Source: Bacteroidota bacterium (GTDB lineage Bacteria; Bacteroidota; Ignavibacteria; Kryptoniales; JAKASW01). From it: DNA of 5,516 bases. Below the pieces are notes generated by a model. The model was not told where the DNA came from and did not search any database. It saw only the letters and a list, made by a program, of their open reading frames with translations. Made by a program: the position numbers and the translations under genes. The stretch lies in NCBI GenBank assembly GCA_021789755.1, contig JAJYJD010000250.1:1-5516 (forward strand), given 5' to 3'. Shown here one piece after another: positions 1 through 5,516 of the stretch; the first letter of the stretch is position 1, and the number at the start of each line of letters is the position of its first letter.

Positions 1-303
1 GAAATAAAGCGTACCGAAGACGCCTTTGAGGAGATATTCCGGAAGGCAGTCGATCTCGGCGGAACGATAACGGGCGAGCACGGCGTCGGCCTCGCGAAAC
101 GGAAATTCCTCGAGTCGCTTTACGACACACCCTTTATTCGCCTCATGAGGACTACGAAGGAGATGCTCGATCCCAATTTTGTGCTGAACCCGGGCAAGAT
201 TATCTCTGTAAGTCCGCGCTGCGAAGGGGCGCTGCCGAAGAGCAGGGAGCAAATCGAAAGGATGACGGCGAAGATGGACAATCCCTCCGAGGCTTATTTC
301 TGA
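1..303 (+). CDS. glcD: GlcD-type FAD-linked oxidase, C-terminal 100 residues (5' end outside window)
   Basis: This is the C-terminal end of a flavin-dependent 2-hydroxyacid oxidase of the glycolate oxidase GlcD / D-lactate dehydrogenase family (FAD-binding type 4, FAD-oxidase C-terminal domain). The frame is open from base 1 and stops with TGA at 301-303. Two family signatures are visible. GGTITGEHGVGLAKR (visible residues 20-34) contains the conserved GEHGxG that lines the flavin/substrate site, and DPNFVLNPGKI (57-67) is the usual near-terminal motif. Family members generally end soon after NPGKI, whereas this one carries about 33 extra polar residues, ending in SEAYF. The protein should oxidise a 2-hydroxyacid to the 2-oxoacid and hand electrons to the Fe-S subunit encoded just downstream. 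The substrate (glycolate, D-lactate or another) cannot be told from this fragment. The family is secure; the gene symbol is by homology and synteny. Confidence 0.9.
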   Translation, partial: EIKRTEDAFEEIFRKAVDLGGTITGEHGVGLAKRKFLESLYDTPFIRLMRTTKEMLDPNFVLNPGKIISVSPRCEGALPKSREQIERMTAKMDNPSEAYF

Positions 304-368
304 TGACAGCAAGCAATTCTTACAAAAAGTCTGTCATTCGGTGTTTACAGATGGAGAAAGACGGATGA
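303..368 (+). CDS. possible 21-codon coupling ORF between glcD and glcF
   Basis: A short frame starts at ATG 303-305, overlapping the glcD stop as TGATG. It ends with TGA 366-368, overlapping the glcF ATG as ATGA. The peptide would be 21 residues, beginning MTASNSYKK and ending MEKDG, with no recognisable domain. Its only support is this double overlap, which would let ribosomes leaving glcD travel to glcF. The glcF Shine-Dalgarno site (GGAG, 353-356) lies inside it. It may be coincidence, because an open frame of this length is not rare by chance. No function for the peptide itself is proposed. Confidence 0.2.
   Translation: MTASNSYKKSVIRCLQMEKDG
353..356 (+). promoter_or_regulatory. Shine-Dalgarno site choosing the glcF start
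   Basis: GGAG (within GGAGAAAG, 353-360) lies 8 nt before ATG 365. It supports that ATG over the in-frame GTG at 341, which has no purine-rich site at a sensible distance. Confidence 0.6.
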
Positions 369-1624
369 CAGAAATTTCCGACGACCTGCTGACGCAGTGC
401 ATGCACTGCGGGTTGTGCCTGCCGGTATGTCCGACATACGCCCTCACTGGATTGGAGAGAAGCTCACCACGTGGACGGATCCGGCTCATGAAGAGTGTAA
501 TGGATGGGACGTTACCCGTGTCGCAGACGTTCAAATACGAAATGGAATTCTGTCTCGACTGCCAGGCGTGTCAGACGGCATGTCCTGCCGGGGTGAAATA
601 CGGCGAGTTGGTCGAATCAGCCCGGATATTCATCGAATCGGGGGAGAAAGGTTTCAGTGCGAAGCGGTTCATTCTTAAAAAAATCTTCGCGGGGAAGAAC
701 GGCCTGCGAATAGCCGCGGCAATGCTGAGATTCTACCAGAAGAGCGGCGCGGAGAAGGTCGTGCTCATGTTTTCAAAACGCTTCCCCCGCTGGATCTTCA
801 ATCGTGCCCGGCTGTTGCCGCGACTTTCAAGAAAGTTTTCCATCGATATTCTGCCTGAAGAAGTCGAGCCGAGGCACGAAACACGCGGGACGGTGGCGGT
901 GCTCACCGGCTGTATCATGGATGCGATCTATGCGGATGTCAACGTAGATACGGTCGAAGTTCTCGCAGAGAACGGCTGGCGTGTCGCGGTCCCGCACGCG
1001 CAGGTATGCTGTGGTTCCGTCAACGGCCACTCCGGCGATGTCGAAGCGGCGAAATCTCTGGCGGCGAAAAACATCCACGCCTTCGAGAAGACAGGCGCGG
1101 CCTACTATGTCGTCAACTCCGCGGGCTGCGCTGCTTTTATGAAGGAGTATGGCAAACTTCTCGAGGACGATCCGCAATACTGCGGAAGAGCAAAGGAATT
1201 CAGTGCAAAAGTGAAGGAGTTTTCTGAGTTTCTTTTTGAAACCGGGTTCAGGAAGCCGCGGACGAAACTCGGAGTTCCGGTCACCTACCATGAGCCATGT
1301 CACCTGGTTCACACGCAGAAGATCAGCGTGCAACCGAGAGCGATAGTGAATGAAATCGCCGGAGATAATTACCACGAATTGAACGAGGCAACATGGTGCT
1401 GCGGGAGTGCGGGTATCTACAACGTGACTCATTACGATGATGCTTCAAAACTGCTCGAAAGAAAATTAGGCAACATCGGACAGACCGGCGCGAAAATGGT
1501 GATCACTGGAAACCCGGGTTGCATGGCACAGATCGCGGCAGGTGTTAAGAACGACGGCATGGACGTGGAAGTGGTCCACCCCGCCACGGTTCTCAACAGG
1601 CTGTATAAAATCGATAAGGCATGA
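365..1624 (+). CDS. glcF: GlcF-type (Fe-S)-binding oxidoreductase subunit
   Basis: This is the iron-sulfur electron-transfer subunit of a glycolate/D-lactate oxidase complex, 419 residues from ATG 365, close to the usual GlcF length. The N-terminal half holds two ferredoxin-type motifs, CMHCGLCLPVCP (Cys12, 15, 18, 22) and CLDCQACQTACP (Cys63, 66, 69, 73), each fit for one [4Fe-4S] cluster. The C-terminal half has two cysteine-rich CCG domains. The first has Cys183, CCG at 215-217 and Cys255 in NSAGC; the second has Cys312 in HEPCH, CCG at 345-347 and Cys386 in GNPGC. AGCAAFMKEYGKLL resembles a stretch of E. coli GlcF. No signal peptide or clear membrane helix is seen, so it is probably cytoplasmic or membrane-associated. 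ATG 365 is chosen over GTG 341 because of a well-placed GGAG. The gene follows glcD by 61 nt and overlaps the rhomboid gene by ATGA. The family is certain; the physiological substrate of the complex is inferred. Confidence 0.93.
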   Translation: MTEISDDLLTQCMHCGLCLPVCPTYALTGLERSSPRGRIRLMKSVMDGTLPVSQTFKYEMEFCLDCQACQTACPAGVKYGELVESARIFIESGEKGFSAKRFILKKIFAGKNGLRIAAAMLRFYQKSGAEKVVLMFSKRFPRWIFNRARLLPRLSRKFSIDILPEEVEPRHETRGTVAVLTGCIMDAIYADVNVDTVEVLAENGWRVAVPHAQVCCGSVNGHSGDVEAAKSLAAKNIHAFEKTGAAYYVVNSAGCAAFMKEYGKLLEDDPQYCGRAKEFSAKVKEFSEFLFETGFRKPRTKLGVPVTYHEPCHLVHTQKISVQPRAIVNEIAGDNYHELNEATWCCGSAGIYNVTHYDDASKLLERKLGNIGQTGAKMVITGNPGCMAQIAAGVKNDGMDVEVVHPATVLNRLYKIDKA

Positions 1625-2295
1625 TCCCGCTCAAAGACAAGAGCCCGTCTTACGGCATCCCCTTCGTGAATTACCTGCTCATTGCCGCGAACGCGGCGGT
1701 TTTTTTCTACGAGCTATCTCTCGGCAAGGGTCTGGACGCTTTCTTCGTCAAGTACGGCCTTGTTCCCAGCAGGTATTTCGAGATGGTCGCGCAACATACG
1801 CACATTATAACGCGGTATGTGCCGTTTTTCACCTCCATGTTTATTCATGGCGGCTGGCTCCACATCATCGGGAATATGTGGTTCCTCTTCATATTCGGAG
1901 ACAACGTCGAAGGCCGGCTCGGTCATCGAAAGTATCTGCTGTTTTATCTGGTGAGCGGACTGGCGGCGGCGGCATTGCAAGTTTACCTTTCCGCGTCCTC
2001 TTCCATCCCGACCATTGGAGCGAGTGGAGCGATATCGGGTGTGCTCGGCGCTTACCTCGTCATGTTCCCTCGCGCGAAGATCGTGACTCTCCTCCCCATC
2101 TTTTTCTTCTTCGATATCATCGATATCTCGGCAATTCTTTTTATCGGATTCTGGTTCATAATGCAGTTTGTCAGCGGAATCCAGTCGATCGATGTCGACA
2201 CTTCCGGTGGCATCGCGTGGTGGGCGCATGTCGGCGGGTTCCTGGCGGGGATTGCCATGGTTCCCATTTTCGGGCGAAGGCGGTACACTGCATAA
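1621..2295 (+). CDS. rhomboid family intramembrane serine protease
   Basis: This is a rhomboid protease of 224 residues, the normal size for a bacterial six-helix member; it cleaves transmembrane segments of other proteins inside the lipid bilayer. Predicted helices lie near residues 16-34, 78-95, 100-122, 131-150, 155-182 and 198-217. The catalytic serine is Ser135 in GASG (133-136), at the start of helix 4. The partner histidine is His203 in WAHVGGF, in helix 6. His81 and Asn85 (HIIGN, helix 2) match the oxyanion-hole residues of E. coli GlpG, and the MFIHGGWLH loop leading into helix 2 is typical. All catalytic parts are intact, so it should be active. ATG 1621 overlaps the glcF stop as ATGA and has no convincing Shine-Dalgarno site of its own (only AAGG directly abutting the start), so translation probably depends on glcF. 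Its substrate is unknown, and the link to the oxidase may be only co-transcription. Confidence 0.95.
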   Translation: MIPLKDKSPSYGIPFVNYLLIAANAAVFFYELSLGKGLDAFFVKYGLVPSRYFEMVAQHTHIITRYVPFFTSMFIHGGWLHIIGNMWFLFIFGDNVEGRLGHRKYLLFYLVSGLAAAALQVYLSASSSIPTIGASGAISGVLGAYLVMFPRAKIVTLLPIFFFFDIIDISAILFIGFWFIMQFVSGIQSIDVDTSGGIAWWAHVGGFLAGIAMVPIFGRRRYTA

Positions 2296-2314
2296 CCCTT
2301 CGTCCGTTCTACTT
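2271..2314 (+). terminator. probable intrinsic terminator straddling the rhomboid stop codon
   Basis: Bases 2271-2280 (CGGGCGAAGG) pair with 2297-2306 (CCTTCGTCCG) over 10 bp, including one G-U pair (2274/2303). The loop is 16 nt and contains the TAA stop (2293-2295). The stem is followed by TTCTACTT, a broken T-tract, so the stem is strong but the tail is weak. It would end the glcD-glcF-rhomboid transcript. It lacks a T-run on the other strand, so it would act in the plus direction only. Confidence 0.5.
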
Positions 2315-2334
2315 CGTGCTTCCTATCACATTCC

Positions 2335-2491
2335 GTTGAAAATCCATACACGGATTGAGATTCTCAAAATTGAGCAGCTGTTCGAGCTGCGAAAGCATCC
2401 GGAATTGTGCTTCAGCAGATAACCGGCGTCGGCATGAGGGGCTGCAAGCCGGAGGTCTTTAACCGGCTAGTTGAAAATCAGTCGAGGATTG
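2335..2491 (+). repeat. duplicated 22-23-bp element GTTGAAAATC-N6/7-GGATTG
   Basis: GTTGAAAATC occurs at 2335-2344 and again at 2470-2479. Each copy is followed by GGATTG, at 2352-2357 and 2486-2491, after 7 and 6 nt respectively. The second copy supplies the -35 box of the predicted promoter. The first copy has an equivalent TTGAAA (2336-2341) but no good -10 box 17 nt later. It may be a degenerate second promoter, a duplicated protein-binding site, or chance. Confidence 0.4.
2420..2468 (+). repeat. TAACCGGC direct repeat with an inverted half-site between
   Basis: TAACCGGC occurs at 2420-2427 and 2460-2467, exactly 40 bp apart, about four helical turns. Between them AGCCGG (2447-2452) is the reverse complement of CCGGCT (2463-2468). 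The downstream copy ends just before the predicted -35 box. This is a plausible place for an activator site, but the repeats are short and no regulator is identifiable. Confidence 0.3.
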
Positions 2492-2499
2492 CATAAAAT
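2471..2499 (+). promoter_or_regulatory. predicted sigma70-type promoter for the REC-PAS-GAF gene
   Basis: The -35 box TTGAAA (2471-2476) matches TTGACA at 5 of 6 positions. The spacer is 17 nt, and the -10 box TAAAAT (2494-2499) matches TATAAT at 5 of 6. Transcription would start near 2506, leaving about 258 nt of leader before ATG 2764. It lies after the rhomboid terminator and points at the signalling gene, so the position is sensible. The form argues for a standard housekeeping sigma factor rather than the Bacteroides-type promoter. Confidence 0.55.
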
Positions 2500-2523
2500 C
2501 AATGAAATCTGCTCCATTGATTT
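2496..2523 (+). promoter_or_regulatory. operator-like perfect 9-bp inverted repeat over the -10 box and start site
   Basis: AAATCAATG (2496-2504) and CATTGATTT (2515-2523) are exact reverse complements separated by 10 nt, giving a 28-bp dyad. It overlaps the end of the -10 box and covers the predicted start site near 2506, the usual place for a repressor site. The arms are AT-rich and not followed by a T-run on the plus strand, so a plus-strand terminator is unlikely. An RNA hairpin near the 5' end of the transcript is the alternative. Confidence 0.5.
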
Positions 2524-2563
2524 CGGCGCGTCTCATTCGAAAATTAGGAGAAGATAAACTCAC

Positions 2564-2767
2564 GTGCTCTTTCACTACCGGGTCTCAGGACCGCATGATT
2601 CGGCTCAGAATTTGACTTCAACCTCTCCCGAGGTGAAAGCGAAGACATTTATCTGTGCAGGAAGACCTGGGTGTCGGATCGACCGGAGAAAACTGGTATA
2701 TCGCGTAAGAAATTGCCCCGCGGCGGGTTGGTGTAAGGGGGAAATGCCCGAGATCATCCTGCAATGA
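2564..2767 (+). CDS. doubtful 67-codon leader ORF ending in ATGA overlap
   Basis: A GTG at 2564 opens a 67-codon frame whose TGA (2765-2767) overlaps the start of the next gene as ATGA. An AGGAG (2546-2550) lies upstream, but its 13-nt spacing is long, and a TAA at 2555-2557 allows no earlier start. The product matches no family I recognise. It has four cysteines arranged C-x5-C (31, 37) and C-x5-C (51, 57), which could be chance. About 55 percent of third codon positions are G or C by hand count, which is not decisive. It could be a translated leader that couples to the sensor gene, which itself has a poor Shine-Dalgarno site, or it could be noise. Confidence 0.22.
   Translation: MLFHYRVSGPHDSAQNLTSTSPEVKAKTFICAGRPGCRIDRRKLVYRVRNCPAAGWCKGEMPEIILQ
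2617..2637 (+). other. imperfect stem-loop in the predicted leader
   Basis: ACCTC (2621-2625) pairs with GAGGT (2630-2634) around a TCCC loop, and TTC (2617-2619) pairs with GAA (2635-2637) beyond a bulged A. That gives 8 bp in all. No T-run follows, so it is not a terminator. It may be a local leader structure; a regulatory role is not shown. Confidence 0.3.
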
Positions 2768-5516
2768 GAGTCTTGTACGTCGAAGACAATCCGGCAGATG
2801 TCAATCTTGCCAGGCGTGAGTTGAAAAAGGCAGGGGCCGACGTCTGGGTTGATGTTGCCTCTTCATGTGAGGAGGCCTTTGTGAAGCTGAGACAGAATCC
2901 GTCATTCGACGCTGTGTTGCTGGACCTTCGACTCCCCGACGGGGATGGGATATCCGTGCTTTCGGAGATAAGGGAGAAAGAGCTTCCTATTTGTGTGATA
3001 GTACTGACAGCCTTTGGTGATGAGGACATTGCCGTGGGTGCTCTGAAAGCCGGCGCCGATGATTACGTCGTGAAGTCCGGGAAGCATTACAGACAGCTTC
3101 CCTCGATTCTCGCGCGGAATCTCGAAAGCAGAGACCGGACTCTCCACAGGGGCGTGAGCAGAATGCGGGTTCTCTATGCCGGACGGAAGTCGGCGGACAT
3201 GAAGCTCGTCGAAGATTACTTGAGACAGAAGGCGATCCATATTCGGCTGGAAGTGGTAACCACCGCTGCCGACATAATCGCGAGAATCTCCCGCAAGGAA
3301 ATCGGTTTCGAGGCTATTCTGCTGGACTACGAGCTGCCGGGGATGAATTTGCTCGAGTTGATCAAGGAAATCAGAGTGGCCCGGGGTTTGGATATTCCGA
3401 TCGTCGTGATTGCCGGTCAGGGCGATCAGGAGACAGCGGCACTCACGATGAAAATCGGCGCCAGCGATTACATCGTCAAGGCCGAGTCTTTCCATCTGCG
3501 CTTGCCGGCGGTCCTTGAAAACGTTGTCCAGAAGGCGAAGCTCGACAGGGAACAGCTTGCGCTTCGTCAGAGCGAAGAAAGATACAGGATTATCTCCAAC
3601 CTGATTTCCGACTATGCCTATGTGTTCAACGTGACCGGAGAAGGAAAGCTCGAGGGAGAATGGTTATCGGAATCATTCGAGCGGAAATTCGGATTCACTC
3701 AGGCAGAAGTGACCAGGCGTGGCGGATGGCAGAGTATGGTGTACACGGCGGACTTGCCCGCAGTCACCGAGCATATCAGGAAGGTTGTAGGCGGAGAGTT
3801 CGACGTTGCCGAATTCAGGTTTTTGACCCGCTCTGGAGAATTGGTCTGGCTTCGCGATTCGGCGAGTCCGGTGAAGGACTCGTCTGCCAAACGGGTGGTC
3901 AGGATATACGGTGCTGCACAGGACATAACGGAGCGGAAAAGAACCCTGGACGAAATCCGGCGTAGTGAGACGAGATTCAAGGAACTGGCTGATTTTCTGC
4001 CGCAGCCGGTATTCGAAATCGACGAATCGAGGACAGTCAGTTTTGCCAACCGGGCGTGTCTCGAAGTGTTCGGCCTCAGCGAGGAGGAATATAAACACGG
4101 ATTGAGTCTCCTTGACTTCGTCGCTCCTGCCGAACGGGAGAGAGCTGTGAAAGGGATCGAACAAGTATTCAAGGGAGCACCGGGCGAACCGGAGCGCTTC
4201 GACATGGTAGGGAAAGACGGAGTGACCTTTCCCACTCTCGTCTCCGTGGGGCCGATAATGAGAGATTCGAAGGTCGTCGGACTGAGAGGAATACTCATCG
4301 ATCTCACCGAGTTGACTGCCGCAAATGAAGCGGTCGCATCAAGCGAGAATCGCTACCGATTCCTCTTTGAAAGTTCTGCCGACGAGTTTTTCATGATTGA
4401 CGAGAACGGGAAGTTCATGCAGGTGAACGAAGCGGGGTGCGAAAAGCTCGGCTACACGCGCGGCGAAATTATAGGGCAAAGCATTGAGAAGATCATCCCG
4501 CCCCAGGTCCACAGCAGGACGGGAAGCCGGGTTCGTCAGGCGTTTTTGGAGAAAGACATCACGTTCGAGTCGCTTCATCTCAGAAAAGACGGAACCCAGA
4601 TTCCGGTGGAAGTGCGCAGTCGTGCCGTACTGTTCGAAGGGAAGCCGGTGCTTCTTTCGACGGCCCGCGACCTGACGGAACGGAAGAAGGCGGAGAAGGC
4701 GATCGCGCAGCGAAACCGCCAATTGAAGATACTGTCGACAGCCTCCGTGAAGATAAACGCCGTTCTTAACGTGAGCGATATATTGCGTACCCTGGTACTG
4801 TCGGGGATCGAGCTTGTAGGCGCAACCTCGGGCACAGTCGGCCTGCTCGAAGAAGGCATTCTGGTTTTCCGGGAATATTTCAGATCCGGTGATGTCATGC
4901 CGATCGACGTCAGGTTCGCGCCAGGCCAGGGGACCCCGGGGTTTGCATATACTGCCAAGCGGTCCAGAATCACCAACGAACCCGAAAGAGACCCCCTTGT
5001 AATTCGTGAGCTTCACGAGAAATTCGGGATCTATAATGTAATCGATGTGCCGATCATCAGCCGAAAGGGGGAAGTGCTGGGAGCGTTCGCGATACATAAC
5101 AGTATTGACAGGCGTCCCTTCACCGAGGACGATGTGGAGATGCTCGAGGGCCTGGCGGCCAGCGCATCAGTCGCGCTCGAGAATGCGACTCTCCTGACAG
5201 ATATGACAAGGGCCGAGGCGGCAATTCGCGAAAGCGAAGAGAAATTCCGGACACTTGTCGAATCGTCCCTAGTCGGTGTTTATATCATTCAGGACGGACG
5301 GTTCGTATATACCAATCCGGCGATGTCGAAGATGTACCACTATACCGCTGCGGAGTTCATGGCGATGCCGTCGGTGCTTGATACGGTTGCACCTGAAGAC
5401 CACCAGGCCGTAATGGATAACATCAGGAAAAGGATCGACGGCGAAGCGGAATCCATCAAATATGATTTCACCGCCGTCAAAAGGAATGGCGAGAGAGTCC
5501 GTGTAGAAGTTTTCGG
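2764..5516 (+). CDS. multidomain signalling protein REC-REC(degenerate)-PAS-PAS-PAS-GAF-PAS, 3' end outside window
   Basis: This is a large two-component-type sensor/regulator; 917 codons are visible and the frame is still open at 5516. Receiver 1 (about 1-120) has the full active site: Glu7-Asp8, phospho-acceptor Asp54 in LLDLRLPDGDG, Thr82, Tyr101 and Lys104. Receiver 2 (about 134-255) begins with the same MRVLY and keeps Asp188, Tyr236 and Lys239, but has Gly140-Arg141 for the acidic pair and Ala217 for Thr. PAS domains follow at about 272-393 (PAS_3-like, ending DITERKR), 401-517 and 527-640 (ending DLTERKK). Then come a GAF domain (about 655-810) and a fourth PAS from about 824. No membrane helix is seen, so it is probably cytoplasmic, taking phosphate from a partner kinase and sensing small ligands or redox state. 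The output (histidine kinase, GGDEF/EAL or other) lies beyond the window. ATG 2764 is the first start after an in-frame TAA at 2734; the nearest purines give only a weak ribosome site. Confidence 0.93.
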   Translation, partial: MRVLYVEDNPADVNLARRELKKAGADVWVDVASSCEEAFVKLRQNPSFDAVLLDLRLPDGDGISVLSEIREKELPICVIVLTAFGDEDIAVGALKAGADDYVVKSGKHYRQLPSILARNLESRDRTLHRGVSRMRVLYAGRKSADMKLVEDYLRQKAIHIRLEVVTTAADIIARISRKEIGFEAILLDYELPGMNLLELIKEIRVARGLDIPIVVIAGQGDQETAALTMKIGASDYIVKAESFHLRLPAVLENVVQKAKLDREQLALRQSEERYRIISNLISDYAYVFNVTGEGKLEGEWLSESFERKFGFTQAEVTRRGGWQSMVYTADLPAVTEHIRKVVGGEFDVAEFRFLTRSGELVWLRDSASPVKDSSAKRVVRIYGAAQDITERKRTLDEIRRSETRFKELADFLPQPVFEIDESRTVSFANRACLEVFGLSEEEYKHGLSLLDFVAPAERERAVKGIEQVFKGAPGEPERFDMVGKDGVTFPTLVSVGPIMRDSKVVGLRGILIDLTELTAANEAVASSENRYRFLFESSADEFFMIDENGKFMQVNEAGCEKLGYTRGEIIGQSIEKIIPPQVHSRTGSRVRQAFLEKDITFESLHLRKDGTQIPVEVRSRAVLFEGKPVLLSTARDLTERKKAEKAIAQRNRQLKILSTASVKINAVLNVSDILRTLVLSGIELVGATSGTVGLLEEGILVFREYFRSGDVMPIDVRFAPGQGTPGFAYTAKRSRITNEPERDPLVIRELHEKFGIYNVIDVPIISRKGEVLGAFAIHNSIDRRPFTEDDVEMLEGLAASASVALENATLLTDMTRAEAAIRESEEKFRTLVESSLVGVYIIQDGRFVYTNPAMSKMYHYTAAEFMAMPSVLDTVAPEDHQAVMDNIRKRIDGEAESIKYDFTAVKRNGERVRVEVF

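Larger units (their letters stand above)
2296..2763 (+). other. 468-bp intergenic region with promoter, operator-like dyad and long leader
   Basis: No protein of a known family is encoded here on either strand. The region contains the downstream arm of the terminator, a small hairpin at 2374-2390 (GCAGCT/AGCTGC, 5-nt loop, no T-run), short direct repeats at 2335-2479, a sigma70-like promoter with an overlapping inverted repeat, and a predicted leader of about 258 nt. The leader has an imperfect hairpin and a doubtful 67-codon ORF. I compared the leader by eye with c-di-GMP (GEMM) riboswitch consensus features and saw no match. Confidence 0.6.

Noticed and set aside
341..364. GTG at 341 as the glcF start
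   Set aside because: It adds eight residues with no ribosome site, whereas ATG 365 has GGAG at 8 nt and gives a normal GlcF N-terminus.
827..1432. 201-codon minus-strand ORF within glcF
   Set aside because: It lies antisense to well-supported glcF codons and its translation has no domain; it is a shadow frame.
1542..2339. 265-codon plus-strand ORF overlapping the rhomboid gene
   Set aside because: It is out of frame with the intact rhomboid gene, is rich in Arg and His in the manner of shadow frames, and shows no family motif.
2374..2390. GCAGCT/AGCTGC hairpin as a terminator
   Set aside because: It has six base pairs and no T-run; the stem at 2271-2306 is a better candidate.
2506..2763. 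c-di-GMP (GEMM) or other riboswitch in the leader
   Set aside because: I could not match any conserved riboswitch core by eye; only an imperfect hairpin is supported.
4342..4683. Third PAS domain as a FixL-like haem sensor
   Set aside because: The F-helix region (IIPPQVHSRTG) does not place a His where the FixL haem ligand sits in my by-eye alignment.
4339..5097. 252-codon minus-strand ORF opposite the PAS/GAF region
   Set aside because: It is antisense to continuous PAS and GAF coding sequence with clear motifs; its own translation shows no domain.

Overview
All genes in this window read on the plus strand. GC content is moderate and Shine-Dalgarno-like sites are present. The genes fit a free-living heterotrophic bacterium with a large sensory repertoire, perhaps an environmental FCB-group (Ignavibacteria-like) or deltaproteobacterial lineage. 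That placement is only an impression from protein style; nothing here is a taxonomic marker.

Left part (1-2314): three genes in one transcription unit. The first is the 3' end of a GlcD-type FAD-linked oxidase. After a 61-nt gap comes a complete GlcF-type Fe-S subunit with two CxxCxxCxxxCP clusters and two CCG domains. A complete six-helix rhomboid intramembrane serine protease follows, overlapping glcF by ATGA. GlcD and GlcF together should oxidise a 2-hydroxyacid such as glycolate or D-lactate and pass electrons toward the membrane; no glcE-like gene lies between them. A 10-bp stem straddling the rhomboid stop codon, with a weak T-rich tail, probably ends the unit. The glcD-glcF gap holds a 21-codon reading frame that overlaps both neighbours at its ends (TGATG and ATGA), a possible coupling device.

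Middle (2296-2763): 468 bp without a recognisable gene but with regulatory structure. There is a good sigma70-like promoter (TTGAAA-N17-TAAAAT, 2471-2499) and a perfect 9-bp inverted repeat overlapping its -10 box and predicted start site. Upstream lie short direct repeats, including a 10-mer that duplicates the -35 segment. The predicted leader is about 258 nt and contains an imperfect hairpin and a doubtful 67-codon ORF that ends in an ATGA overlap with the next gene.

Right part (2764-5516): the first 917 codons of a very large signalling protein that runs off the window. Its order is receiver, degenerate receiver, PAS, PAS, PAS, GAF, PAS. The second receiver keeps the phospho-acceptor Asp and the Lys but has lost the acidic Mg-binding pair and the Thr. 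The output domain is outside the window, so histidine kinase and cyclic-di-GMP enzyme remain equally open. No mobile element, CRISPR array, tRNA or rRNA was seen. I found no clearly new system; the strongest leads are the degenerate tandem receiver and the promoter/operator in front of it.
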